Source of the DNA: Lichenostomus cassidix
Lineage: Eukaryota > Chordata > Aves > Passeriformes > Meliphagidae
DNA length: 64,000 nucleotides
Reading direction: 5' to 3'
Assembly (NCBI GenBank): GCA_008360975.2
Contig: CM039181.1
Location: 1,038,380 to 1,102,379 of the forward strand
Made by a program: the position numbers and the translations under genes. The notes under the pieces were generated by a model. That model made no database searches. It saw only the letters and a list, made by a program, of their open reading frames with translations, and was not told where the DNA came from. Of the stretch, positions 39,360 through 52,278 are shown piece by piece. The stretch's first letter is position 1, and every line of letters starts with the position of its first letter.

Positions 39360-42300
39360 CTGTTTAACTTTGTTTAAACTGTTCACTGATGCACTTAGTG
39401 GAAAACAGACTGCTCTGGCTGTAACTTAGCAGTAAATGCTGTAGCAACAGCAACACAGCATGGATTTTGCAGCAGGAGGGGTGAAGAATCCCTGTTTGGA
39501 CAATTTAGTATATTAATAACTCCAGTGCAGATATCAGCACTTAAAAACAAATTCAAGCAATAAAATAATTCAAGGAACATATTGCAGTGACACAGCACCT
39601 TCCACCTCAAAAGGCACCAGGGGCAAACTCTCAACAGCAGAACAGCGAGCTGAAAAAGAAACTACCCTAGAAAAATACCCTAAAAAATACAAGGGTGTTG
39701 GGGACTTCCCTGTAGTTTCATAGCAGCTAAGCACAGGAGAATAGAAACAGTCATAATCCAGTCACTTGGTCTTCTGGCCCACTGGGGTTGGGTGAATTCC
39801 TGATTTCTTGCTGATGCCTCCACGGCTGCCTGTCCTGTCAGCACAGAAAGCAGAGAACCAAGCACCAAACCCTTGGAGAACACTGCAGTGCTTGGTTGTT
39901 CTCTGTTTCCTGAGAGAACATGGAAAATTATGGAAAATTATCGTGAAAATGACACCACTCCCCAGCTAGACTTTAGAAACATAATGGTGTGAAATTCTCC
40001 CCTTTTCACCTTTTACTCTTTTTGCCCAGTTTTGTCTCCCACTGTTCCCTCAGTGAATCCTGCCAGGGCTCACCAAAACTCAAGCTGCAGTTGAGAAAGA
40101 ATTTGCTTCACAGAGGAGTTAATTTCCTCCTCTATTTCCCCAGGGTTTGAGCACCAGGACCTTGCTGTGGTTTGTCTCAGGAGGCTGATGGCAGAGCAGA
40201 AGCACAGAGGAGAGAAAGCAGAGAGCTCCAGGGTGATGCTGCTCTGTCCCTTCAGCCCTCATTCCATGGATCTCTTCTGCTCAGCCAGAGCTGCTCCTTG
40301 GTAATTATCTCTGTTTGCCTAAAGCAGAATCTGCTTGGAGCTCCCAGCTGCCCGTGGATGTGCAGAGATGTGCAGTGCTGCCCAGGGAAGTCTGAAATGG
40401 CTTTTAAATTGCACATCCTGCAAACTCAGCAGCATCCAAGTTCACTTTGATAAACAACTGGGAATTGGTACTGAACACTCCAGTCAGGAGTGAGGCTAGC
40501 TGGATTTTTCTGTAAATACACTGCATTTATCAGGATACTGAGTTTGACCCTTTTTATGGATCAGCTGGGGAAGCAAAGCTCCCATGCCTGCCTGTGAACT
40601 CACACTCTGGTTCTGCAAACATTTATATAAACAACCTAATCCCACATACTTGACTGGGATCCTAATTGAATATTTGCAAGGCTCTGCCTTTGGTGTAAAC
40701 TGATTTCACAGGAGACCATGCAGCATTTTCTATACTTTAAAAGCAAGACTGGCATTAAAATTGATTCTAAAAAAAAAATGGAATGCTTTTAGGATCAACC
40801 TTGGGCTGGAGCTGAGCTATTCCCCTGTCATTTCCCTTACATGGTGTGTCTGACACTATTTGGGGGACATGCCTTGGTCACTCCCTGCCTGTTTATCTAA
40901 ATTCTAACCATGTGATGAAAATAACTGCTTTTTATCTCCCAAATCACAAGGATCCACATCCTGGGATCTCTGTGCTCATTCAAACCCTGAGGTTCAGCCC
41001 TGAGCTGCAGTGCAGAGAGCACAGGAAAGCCTGGGATGGCTTTGGGCTTCCAAGGGGAGCTTTTGGGCTACCAAGAGGATGAAAAGGTGGTCCTGTGAAG
41101 CTGAAGGAAAAACAGGCTCAGCCCTTTGTCCAAGCAGAACTCAGCAGGATGGTGCAGAAAACCCACCAGGACTCTCTCTGCTCCATTCCTCCAAGGGCAG
41201 AAGGTTGGAGACAAACAGAGATGAGCTGAGGTGTGTTTTCCTTGCCCTGCCCTGGCAGGCTGTGGTTTTCCCCATCAGCACCAATTTCCCTGCTGGGTCA
41301 GAAACCCAGAGGAGCTTTTTGCTGCAAGAACCATCCAAGTGTTGGCAGCCCTGGTGGCAGTGATGCCCCAGCCTGGGTGGATCAAGAGTCCAAAGAGCTT
41401 TTTACAGCTGAGAGATTGGGTTTCCCACAGCAGATAAAAGATGAGCTGAGGTCCATGAAAAGCTGCCCTTGGGAATTTTGCCACCAGAGGAATCTCTGTC
41501 CCAATTCCCATTCCCCAGGCTGACTCCAATCAGCACATCCAAACTAGTTCAAGGGAAATGAATGTCCTCCAACATAAAACTTCCAGAGATCTGAAAAACT
41601 CATCAGAGGGTTGGTTCGTTTGTACTCAGGAAACGATGGGATGTTTAAAAAGCTCAACAGTCTCTCTTGTCTTTGATAAATTACACACATTAGCCACCCC
41701 AAAATCTGCTCAGAGCTGCCACCCTGCTAGAACATCTTGCTTTCTCCTCCAGGGGAACTCTATAAATTCACTGTCCTGTCCTTGCAATCCATCTTCCTCA
41801 TTTCTTCTGTCAAGGAACCACTTGAGCTTCTTTAACTCAACCCCATTTTCCCAGGAGCAGCTAAAAGCCTTTGCTTGTGCTCATGGCAGGAAATGCCTGG
41901 TTATCTGCTAGGTAAACTGATTAATTAAATGCAAAAGCTTCCAGGACAGTTTTTAGGTCTTTTAAAAGCAGTTCTCAGTCCAGTCCTGCTGTCCCATTTC
42001 CTTCACAGGGGATCTTTGCTTTGTCTGAACCCCACAGCAATATTTCAAGACCCAAGCAGGGCAGCAGTGATTCAGAGCAGCACAGATCTTCACAGGGTAT
42101 CAACCAACTCCTGCACTTCATCAGAGGCCTCTGAGCTCAGATATTTCGGTTTCAAGGCTTCTCCTAGCTTTTTTTTTTTCACTGAAATGCATCCATTCCT
42201 CATCCATGGTGTAAAAACATCAGCACTCAGTCACTTTGTTTTATGCTGCCTTTTGCCCTTTGAATGCATTTAGCATTGCCCTAGAGGAAAAATAATCCTG

Positions 42301-43000
42301 GTTTGTCAGATTTCTACAATTTCCCCCTTCTGTATTCTTTCCCTGTGCCTGATCCAGTTGGAAAGAGCACTTTTCTTCCATATAGAAGTAAAGAAGTAAC
42401 AGATGCAGTTAAACTGCTTAAACCAACCTTTTTTCATTTTATCTCTGCCCACCCCCAATTCTATTCACATAACAAGCAAATCCACCCACTGAATATAAAC
42501 ATAAATAGATTTCCATGGGAAAGTTCATTAAAAAAACCCCTCGAGTCTTTTTGAAAAAGAATTTAATAGATATGTCAATGAGCAGCTGTAAGCTAAAATC
42601 ATTGTCATCCTTACTCCTCTCAGCAAATCAAACCTGGAATCTTCCTGGGTAATTCCCATCTTTGCATAGGTCAAACACATCAATTAGGTTATTTTTCCCC
42701 AGGCCTCCTCCACAGCCAAAAGTGAGGCAGGATGAGCAATAAATTCACTCACTAGATGGAGCAAGAGTGTGTAGATAATAGAAGTTATTCCCAAGTGCTC
42801 TGATGGGAATCTCAGCGCTGGGAGAGCTCTGCTCAAGTTCTGAAAAATCAGAAAACCACAGAGCTCTTGTCTTTGAGACCCAGTGCTGAGCAATGCTCAG
42901 CAATCAGGGGGATTTATTCATTTAAATTTATGGCAAAGGTTTTCAGATGGAGAGCAATGCTGTTCTGAGCATCCTGAGCCTCCAGCTGCCTGGGGAGAGC

Positions 43001-43594
43001 TGCAGTTTGACAGAGATTTGCAATTTACACAGAGACTTGCAGTTTGACAGAGATTTGCAGTTTGACACAGAGATTTGCAGTTTGACAGAGATTTGCAGTT
43101 TGATAGAGAGATTTGCAGTTTGATAGAGAGATTTGCAGTTTGACAGATTTGCAGTTTGACAGAGATTTGCAGTTTGACACAGATTTGCAGTTTAACACAG
43201 AGATTTGCAGTTTGACAGAGATTTGCAGTTTGACAGAGATTTGCAGTTTGAAGAGAGATTTGCAGTTTGACATAGAGATTTGCAGTTTGATAGAGATTTG
43301 CAGTTTGACAAAGATTTGCAGTTTGACAAGAGATTTGCAGTTTAACACAGAGATTTGCAATTTTACAGAGATTTGCAGTTTGACCAGAGATTTGCAGTTT
43401 GACACAGAAGTTTGCAGTTTGACACAGAGATTTGCAGTTTGACAGAGATTTGAAGTTTGACCCAGAGATTTGCAGTTTGACCAGAGATTTGCAGTTTGAC
43501 ACAGAGATTTGCAGTTTGACCCAGAGATTTGCAGTTTGACAGAGATTTGAAGTTTGACCCAGAGATTTGCAGTTTGACCAGAGATTTACAATTT
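43001..43594. repeat. Minisatellite, about 32 units of 16-20 bases
   Basis: The core AGATTTGCAGTTTGA recurs about 32 times with spacers GACAG, GACACAG, GACCAG, GATAGAG and similar, so unit lengths of 16 to 20 bases are mixed. Units differ by point changes (for example TTGAAG for TTGCAG). The last part shows a higher-order repeat: about 50 bases at 43441-43490 recur at 43538-43587. The array translates open in several frames only because it has few stop triplets. Confidence 0.97.
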
Positions 43595-44284
43595 CTCAGC
43601 ACAGGGAGTGATGGATGTGAGAACAACCATTTGGCAAAATGACATCTCTGCTGTGCTTCTAAGCAAACTCCCAGCAGACATTCCTGCTGGGGTGAAATTC
43701 TTCTCCAGCACATTGATCTGCCCTGCAGGGAGCTGAACTGTGATTTTTCCCCCCAGGAATTCTGTCTTGAGACAGGAAATGTCCTTTTTGCCACCTTCCT
43801 CTGAGAGTGTGACGTGTTTCACAGAATGCCTGGGTAAATAATATTGCATCTTCAGAAGGCTAAATTACGACAAATAATAGGCAGAGCAAGCTGCAAACAA
43901 AGGCATAGAAATGTTTTTTAAAATGTCAACTATTTCTGTAGCAGATTACAATAGCTTTTTTCCCCCACTCCATTTTTTTTTTTTGTCCTCACAAAATATT
44001 TTCCTGTTGGACGAAGAAGCAAAGACTAAAAACTGTGTTTTCTCCTGTTTTCTTCGACTATTTTCTATTAAAAAGGAATCTTGAAGAATAAAAGGAAAAA
44101 AAACCCACTTCCCAAAATAATTTCCAGTTTTTATAAACAAAATATTTGTCCCCCAAAGTTGTGGTTTCTCATTTCATTTTTTTGCAATACATAAAAAAAA
44201 AGAAAAAACCCCAAACTTTTGTCTTCTGAAATTTTTGTCTTTTTTTCCTCTAAGGAGAAAAAAAAACTCCATAACCAGCTCTTC

Positions 44285-44380
44285 TCAAAGCCCTATCCAG
44301 GCTGCCCAGAGGACACAACATCCACAGCTTCTCTGGGCACCCTATTCCAGCATCTCTGGGGTCACCATTCAGCTCTTAAT
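44285..44380 (-). mobile_element. CR1 LINE 3' region fragment
   Basis: The plus strand carries CCAGGCTGCCCAGAG, then ATCCACAGCTTCTCTGGGCA and CCCTATTCCAGCATCTC. These match the complement of the CR1 3' region, so the element is on the minus strand. It is truncated at both ends. Confidence 0.6.
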
Positions 44381-44779
44381 TAATTATTAAATGCATCCAA
44401 TTAAACTGACTGCAAGGTAATGACTGGATGCTGGCATGAGTACTGTAAAATATGCTTTACAGTTACAATTGCATCAGTGAAAACTGCAATACACTTATTT
44501 CCTGAGGCTGTTTTATTTACTTCAAGTGGTTTGAGCTTGAGAAATGTAACTGGGAAAGCGAAGCAAATTGATATTTCTTGGTGGTTTGCCTGGATTTGTT
44601 CTGAAGCTGAAATCTAGACTTTGGTCAAATGGTTCTTTATAGGTCTTTTCCTTTTTGCTTTAATTTCCTGTCACATTTCTATTTAGAATTTGAAATTGTC
44701 TGTCCTGAGAATTTCCCTTGTGGTTGCTCCACTTCAGTCAGAGAAATTCATGTGGGCATTTTCTGAAAGCTCAGAATGC

Positions 44780-44831
44780 AGCTCTGAACTTTAGCTCTGA
44801 ACTTTAGCTCTGAACTTTAGCTCTGAACTTT
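44780..44831. repeat. Tandem repeat, 13-base unit, 4 perfect copies
   Basis: AGCTCTGAACTTT is repeated four times without change, so the expansion is recent or constrained. Confidence 0.95.
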
Positions 44832-45094
44832 TTCTCAACCGTTCGGATTGCAGCTTTCAACAGCAGAATTGTGCAAAATATTTAACACTCCAGTAATGAG
44901 AAAAGAGCTCAGCTCCCTCCAGCTTGACCCATCTCCCCAGCAGGACCTGCTGGAGACTACAGAAAATGAAAATTGAAGATCTGTGAAGCATTTGACTTTC
45001 TAAGAAAGAATGGGGATGTTTTTCTCTCCTGAGTCACACTGGATTGACCCTGATGGGATCAAAGCTTCTTGTTGTGCAATGCTGGCCTGGAAGC

Positions 45095-45245
45095 AGGAGG
45101 GGCTTTGGGTTTGGATATCCCCAGGATGGACCAGGAGGGGCTTTGGGTTTGGATATCCCCAGGATGGACCAGGAGGGGCTTTGGGTTTGGATATCCCCAG
45201 GATGAACCAGGAGGGTACTTGGCTCTGGATGTCCCCAGGATGCCT
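45095..45245. repeat. Tandem repeat, 38-base unit, 4 copies
   Basis: Units start at 45095, 45133, 45171 and 45209. Each contains GGGGCTTTGGGTTTGGATAT followed by CCCCAGGATGGACC. The first three are nearly identical and the fourth is diverged. Confidence 0.97.
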
Positions 45246-48200
45246 TTGCACACTGGATTTGGCTGTGCTGCAGCTGAGCAGCAAAGCCATCAGTGTCAGA
45301 CATCCCCCAGGGTGGCTTTGGGCAGCAGGTGACACTCAAGGTGTGCCACAAGCTGCCCCATGGCCCTGGGTGGGCTGGGAGAGGAGCTGAGCTCATGCAT
45401 GACACCAAGTTTGCTTGGGAATTTCATAGACAGCAAAATCCAGTTCTGGGGCAATGGCAAAATGGGTATAAACACAGCCAGCCATGGTTCTGTTGGCATG
45501 TGTTGTGTGTCATCTGTCAAAATCAGCTCTGCAGGTCAGACACCAATCCAGTCAGGTGTGGTGGTGTCTCTGGGCAGAGAGGCTGCTGTAAAACACATCC
45601 TGAATCACAGCTAGGCACACTGCAGAAAGGAGAAAATCCTGGAAGGCCACTGTTAATCTCACCTAAATGAAATGACTAAAATAGGTCTGGTGATTCACAT
45701 CCTGAAAAGGACTGTTAGTCCTGCTGGTCAGTGAAGAGCCAAGGGAGAGCTTTGCTCAGGTGGGGATGTTTATCTTGCAGAGATGTTGAGGAGGTGAGGT
45801 GAAGTCTGTCCCACCAACCCCTCAGTAAAGAAATCAGAGTTATCAGAACATGCCTTGAGGTGCTTCATCAGCAGGGCAGCAACTCTTCCTCCACTGCTAA
45901 CTCAGCTTCATGGTTGTTAAATGGAACTTGGAAAACTTCCTGGCCTTTGCAACAGCATTCCAGATTTGTGAGAATGATCTCTGTGCCTTTGCAGAGCTGG
46001 AGGTGATGGGAATGGTTTGGATGTTGATTTCCTTGCATGAATGAACTCCTGCAGAGATGTCCATGGCATGATTCTACCAGTGCAACGTGAATTGCCACTG
46101 AAGATTTCTCAGCTCTACTCTCTCTACAGTTTTTACATCATAAATGATTATTACAGTTCTTGTAGCATCAGTGAAGAGGCAGAGAAACTCCATTTTAAAA
46201 ACAAAGGAACCTTTTAAGCAATGAACATTGCAAAGATAAAATGCACAAAGCTGTTGTAAACAGAAGGTAAGGTAGAAACCTCCAGCTTTCCCAGAACCCT
46301 CATTTTGTTACTCAGAGCTCCAAAAGGTTGATGACCAGGCTAGAATTGAGGATTATTCATGCTTTGCAATGTCTAATCCTCTTCCTGTCTGTCCACTGAG
46401 GCTGCTGTCCTTAAGGGCTCTCCCTGGAACCTCACAGGAAATAAGCTGACAAGATACAAAGGTTGCATTTCAAAGTCTCCTCTTTATTTCTGTGGGAAAA
46501 AAATAAAAGGAGGGAAATTGAGGGGGAAAAAAGGAGTTTGTAGGGAGTCTGGCCCTCTCCCTGTGCAGTCAGCAGGAGTACAGGCAAATCCCATATAGCA
46601 CCCCCAGTATTTCTGTGATCCATTTTTCCATTCGTTTACTCAACTAATTCTTCTTCATTCCTTCCACACTACCCTTTGGACACTGCAGGAATTACCAACA
46701 AGCAGTCAATATGATTTTTTTGAGGGATATCATTGAAACTGCTCAGCATCCACTGCTGCTGGGGGCAGAGAGCCTCACTGGAGGAACAGAGAGAACAGAA
46801 CAAGCAGATAAAAACCATTAAGAGGAAAACAGGTCACTTCACGTTTCCCTCACGTGGGTGGCTTTTTCCAGCTCAAATAGAAAAACCCTCATTTTCCCCT
46901 GTGTGTCGTAGGAATGCAGACAGGACTGTGAAACATCAAATGTGATCCAGCTGGAAATCCATCCCTCAGCACAGCAGCTCTGAGGCTTTTCAGATGGATC
47001 TGAAACAGCAAAAAAAGGATCATCCAGAGCCAAGAGATAACTAACTCTTCTCCCCAAACCAACGTGAAGAACCATGTGAGTTTTCAGCCAAATGGGATTT
47101 AATTCCTTGTTGTGTAGACAGCAGCTTTCTATGGAAACCACTTTGGCACTTGCCAGAGTTCACTGCTTTTCATTGTTCTGAATAAAGATGTCAGTTTTGC
47201 TGGTGGATTCTGACCAAATCTGATTCATGCTTTCCAAGCTGAGAAAACAGAACCAAAACCTGAGCTCCTGGGGAATTTGGGTTCTCAGGTATCAGAAGGG
47301 AAGGGCAGAGAAGCTAAATGAGGAACTAGAGGACAATAGGATATAAAGTTCTAATACTAGTTAAAAGGAGCTATTCCTGGCTGAGGAAAACCCTCGAGCC
47401 AAACACACAGAAGGGAAAGCACAGAATGTAAGATTTCCAGTACTGAAACAAAGTACTTTTCATTTCAGGAGGGTCTCCTAAAGTTTTCATCTGAGAAAAT
47501 GAGGCCTGGGAAAATTTATTCTGCTTTGTTACTGCCCAACAGAAATTGAGTACCAGTTCCCACACTGTTTCATACAAATGAAATGTGCATGTGCACGTAT
47601 TTAAAAAAAAATTTGGATTTTTTGGTGAAGTATACACCAAGTGCAGAAATTTCTCACATGAATGTGTTAGGGAAGGTTGCAGAACAAGACTGAGAATTGG
47701 CTTTGCAGGGATCTTTCTCTGTCAGCTACACCTACAGATTCACTTGGGTAACTCACATCAATCTGTATATTTCAAGATAGCTGTAAGCAGGGTCTGAATT
47801 GTCTTTCTCAAAGCTCAATTTGAAAGCATGCAAAATGCTTATAAATAACCACAAATTCTGATAGAGGAGAAAAATAAGAGTCCTCGGGAAAAAATAGTAC
47901 AAGAATATCAGAAATCAGGTCCCTGAAACCCAAGGCCAAGACCCTTCCAATTTATGTTCTTTTTTAATCTGGCACGTGCTGATCATGCCAAATCACTAGT
48001 CTGGGGATGCTGCTGATGCAAGACAAAAGCAGGACTGATCTGTCCAAGAGACCCTCGATGAGGATTGCAGTTTATTCCACAGCAGAATGACTCTGACAGC
48101 ACTTGTGAAACCCCAGGGCAGTGCTGGCAGAGCTGCTGAGCACACCTGGCTGTCCCCATGGGCACCAGGAGGGTGGAACTGATCCTTTTGCTGCTCACAC

Positions 48201-48802
48201 TTTACCAACAAGCCACTTGCTCCACCTGTTGTCCACTTGCTTTCCTACAAGTCCTTCTGCAGCTGGAATTGGTACAATTGCTTTGCCTTTAGGGATCTTT
48301 CTGCTTTCTCACTCCTGACACAGCCACTGTCACTGCCTCTCATACACACCCTGGGAAAACCAACCTGCAGCTCAGGAACAGCTGAAGAGCCACAGATGTG
48401 ACTTAGAGATCCAACTCAGCTTTAATCACAGTTACTGAGAGCCTGACAAGTGCCTGTCAGGAAAGCAGAGTGCAGCAGGTAATGAATTCCTCAGCAAAGC
48501 ATCCTCAATTTAGGTCATGGGATTAATAGCTCAAGCACATTGCTATTTTCCAGCACTTCTACTAGATTATCACCAGGAACAAGGAGAAATAAATTAATTT
48601 TTTTTAAATAAAAGTCGTCTATTGAAAGAAACAGGCACTTCCACTAATGAGCTCTGGCAGCAGAGTGCTCCATGTTGTGCTATTTGTTCCTAATGGCTAG
48701 AAATGACCAACCTGAAGGATAGCAGCAAAGCACAGCCTGGCTCCTCTGAGGCCAAAATGCAAGCATTTGCTGTGGTTGGATTCACACTGCTTTCCTAGGA
48801 GT

Positions 48803-48821
48803 GAGAGAGAGAGAGAGAGAA
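48803..48821. repeat. (GA)n microsatellite
   Basis: About nine perfect GA dinucleotides. Confidence 0.95.
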
Positions 48822-49044
48822 TTTCTTTACCAAATTAATATCTCCTAACACGTTCGTGCAAGTGCCAGACAGAGGTGAGGAAATACTCACTGTGCTGAGG
48901 GGGAGCTGGAAGAGACCTGAGGAAAAGCAGTGCTGAATTGATGAGACATTAATGCCTGCAGACAGTGCTGGGAGTGCTTTGGGACCTCTTAGGGCCACAA
49001 CTGCTTTCTGAAGCCTGGTAAGAGCAATTGCAGCATCACAGCAA

Positions 49045-49110
49045 CAAGCAGAGAACAATCCGAGTTGGGAGGAACCCCCAAGGATCATCTGCATTGCCAT
49101 CTGCAGCTGA
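49045..49110 (-). mobile_element. CR1 LINE 3'-end remnant
   Basis: AATCCGAGTTGGGAGGAACC followed by CCCAAGGATCATCTGCATTG resembles the complement of the CR1 3' terminus (gggttggaagggacc...gatcatc). It may extend to about 49180, where similarity becomes too weak to judge. It lies about 0.8 kb below the candidate BPGM polyadenylation site. Confidence 0.5.
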
Positions 49111-49894
49111 GCTGTGGGTCAGTGTCCCTCCTGTCAAAAGAGCCATCAGAAGTCACCTCCAGGCACAGGGAGGGACAGCACAGCACAGCACCATCACAGT
49201 GTGGTATCTGCTGCCCTCCCCTGCTCTGTCAGCACAGGACAGCCAGCAGGGACTCTTCCCTGCAGCCTGGCTGGAAACTCTGCTGGAATAGCCCCAGAGG
49301 GTCTGGGTGCTGTCTGACAAGGAATAAGGCATCGAGAGAGAGGAATTCTATCAGGATGTTCATTGTTTAGGGCTTTTATCCTGCCTCCCATTATCCCAGC
49401 ACACCCACCTTCCTGTGTGAGGGTCAGCAGTAACCCCTCAGCATTGCAGCTCCATGTGCTTTTGGCATTGGAGTCACAACCCTGCCTGGCATCACAGCAC
49501 TCTGCAGGGTGAAGGGGTTGCCTTTGTCTCCAGAAGCCACAGTTTCAAACACCATCAAAAAGTAATGCTTCTTATTCAAAATAAAAGCCAGCATGGGAAT
49601 CAGTCAGCATTTGTTTCGATTCAGTGCTCTGGAACTGAAGTTCATTTTTCCTAACAGCCCCCATAGATTTGAAGGGGATGTATTCCCTCCAACCCAATTT
49701 CTTTGCATGTAAACATGAGAAAGTGCTGGCACTAACACTGTTTTCACTCAACTGACTGCAGGATGTGTGATAAACAACTGCCTGAGGAGGTTTGGAATGC
49801 TGAAGGTCAGTTTTGTTTACTTATCAGCACCAAAAAGGAAACAAGGGATGTGGGAGTAGAAGGAGGAAAAAAACCAGACTGAAGCCAAATTAAA

Positions 49895-52099
49895 TTCTAC
49901 TTCAGGTGAATTTATTGAGTTACAAAGAACCTGCCAGCTCCACCATATTTACAAAGGTTGTCAAGAGGATCTAGAGCTAAAACTGCTAGTGAACCACAAG
50001 TTAAAAATGCTTAAACAAACCAAATCAACCACATCATTATGTGAACTGTAAAAACACCAGTTACCTTATAGGACTTTGAGGCACACTCAAACACAGGGAA
50101 AAGTGCTCCCAACCACTGATCTCTAAGGCAAGATTTTAATTTCTGCCTCTGATGTAGCTATGCCTGAAGATCAGGAATCCTCACGCCACTGTTGATGGAA
50201 GTTGGCTTCTGTTCTTCCATATCCATGGTTTATAAATCAGGATTTGAATTAAAAGGCTCCTCAGAACTGCAAGGTGTTAAAGTAACCTTAAAGAGCAATG
50301 AAATCCCCAGCTGGTTCCACTTGATACTTTTGCAAGGTGCTCATCTAAAATCCTGTCAGCACTCTGCAGTCAATCCAAGCAAACCAAGTCCAACTCCACA
50401 GGGCACTGTCACTATTCACACCTCCAGCAGCACTGTAGAAACAGTGAAAACATCACAGTGGTGTTCTCTTCTTCCTGTCCATGACTCTGAAAATATTATT
50501 GCAGTCAATTCCATCCACTCAGCTGCAAGAATAAATACCAATACTCCCAAAATTCCCTCATGCACCTTTCCATTCCCCTCTCCACCTGCAGAAGGGATCA
50601 GGGATTCTCTAAGACAAGGGAGGAGAGAGTCTATCTCCAAGTTCAGCTGGGCTTAATTCCAAGAATATTCCAGCTGTGTGTCAAGTCCTGGAGAAGTTCA
50701 ACCTGGCAATTCCTGACAATTCCCCAGTGCCACAGGGACAGAGATGGCCTGTGGTGTCACACAGCTCCCACTGCCAGCAGCTGGCTCTGCTAGCCTTGCT
50801 TACAAGTCTGCATAACACTGACTTGGTACTAAACTTGACACATTAAATAATGTTTGGGGAAGAATTGATTCACTGGAGTGCCAGTGGCTCTTCTCAGGCT
50901 AGCACAGGTGAACCTTTGCTCATCAGCACTCTAATGCTGTAACACTCACTTGTAAACTAACTAAGATTCAGAGTTACTCTAAGCACAGAAAACTAAAACC
51001 CCAGAAACTAAGTCAGTATCAAATCAAACAGCAGAGGAGCTGATAGTAGCATTTCAGAGAAAAAAAAAAAAACTAAACAAACCAAACAAAAACACTGAAA
51101 TATTTCTTGTACGAAGAAAGGGGAATCCTACCAGCTTGATGATTAAAAGAGAAACATGTAGTTTTGTTCCTACTGAACACATTGATCAAGACACCTTTGC
51201 AACTCAGGAGAGCTTAGAGGGGTTTTTCCTATATCTGAGGTGAGCAGGAATTATTCTAACTTCAATAAGAGATGATCAATACACATCACTGAAGTGTTGC
51301 AGAGGCATTCAGGTCCCTCACTAAGAGCTACATGGTAATTTAAATATTGAGCAAAAAAACCTTTGTGCTTTTGTGGACTAAAGTCTGACTTAAATCCTAT
51401 TACTGCAAGCCAGCAAAATGCAGTCATGCTAGGCTTTGCAAAGATGGTGGAGGAAAAGGGATTCCATCTAGATTCCTTAAAAAGGGAACAGAGTGTAACA
51501 AAAGACAACTGTGATAACTCTAGTAGTCAGAACATCTCTACAAAATTCTCTGGACCACGAACTGTCCACAGAAGACTCAAAATAAAGGCAGAGAGCTGTC
51601 CAGCTGGAAGTGTTCTGAGAGACTGAAGGAAATCCATCCAGAACAAACTGGCTATTGACACAGAAGAATCGTAGCTGATAACAGAGTTGTTATTGCATTT
51701 TATCAGTGAGTTTTAGTGCCTCTAACAAGCTGGACTGCATTAGCCCAGTGAGCTGTGCTGTACTCCTTGACAGATCAGGACTGAGGCTTGGCAGATACCA
51801 ATACCACATTGATTTCCCTCCTGGCCATCCTGGATGGTGCCTCTGGGCCAAACTGCCCTGCAAGCTCCCATTACCTGAATCACCTCTTCATCCTATTTCC
51901 AGTATCCATGACCTCGTGCTGCAATCTAAATTCCAGTTTTTGAGAAGGCAGAGGGTTAAACTACCAACCTGAGACTCAGCAATTGTCCCTTGCAATTATT
52001 TAGTGCTTGAAATTGAGACATTCACACAGTGCAACCTAGCAGTCAGACACACATCATCCCTTGTACCACCCTGAACAAGCTCTGCTGCACAGTGCCACT
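49895..52099 (-). other. BPGM: Candidate BPGM 3' UTR
   Basis: From the BPGM stop codon down to about 49.9 kb no canonical AATAAA is seen on the minus strand until 49916-49911. If that signal is used, the 3' UTR would be about 2.2 kb. Weaker variants such as ATTAAA near 50135 could end it earlier. The boundary is inferred, and RNA reads would settle it. Confidence 0.35.
49911..49916 (-). terminator. Candidate polyadenylation signal AATAAA
   Basis: The minus strand reads AATAAA here, followed about 40 bases on by a T-rich stretch (GGTTTTTTTCC), the usual arrangement for a cleavage and polyadenylation site. It is the first canonical hexamer downstream of the BPGM stop. Use is not shown. Confidence 0.35.
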
Positions 52100-52278
52100 T
52101 CACTTCTCAGCAGATTTGACTTTCCCTTGATCTTCCACTTTTTTGATGGCAGCTTGGATGGCTTCTTGATCCCCCAGGAACTGGTGAGGGCCCAGAGGGT
52201 GCAAATCCTCATCCAGTTCAAGCAGGATGGGCACACCAGTGGGGAGGGTCAGGTTGATGATGTCCTCATCCGAGATAC
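52100..52278 (-). other. BPGM: BPGM exon 3, coding part (residues 201-259)
   Basis: The acceptor CCTTGGCAG|GTATC places the first exon base at 52278. The exon completes Gly201, continues as [20 protein letters not shown] and ends with TGA at 52102-52100. The phase matches exon 2 exactly. The exon continues beyond the stop into the 3' UTR. Confidence 0.92.

Larger units (their letters stand above)
13801..49894. other. Intergenic DNA between BPGM and the presumed CALD1 promoter
   Basis: About 36 kb without a recognisable gene on either strand. It holds the SINE, CR1 fragments, minisatellites, duplications and low-complexity tracts listed separately. Reading frames up to about 200 codons occur but are repeat-derived or lack any family resemblance, splice context or codon signature. 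Confidence 0.7.

Noticed and set aside
42918..43502. 194-codon frame with repeated SNCKSL/TANLC units, looking like a repeat protein
   Set aside because: It is a translation of the 16-20-base minisatellite. The unit length is not a constant multiple of three, so frames switch between peptide registers.
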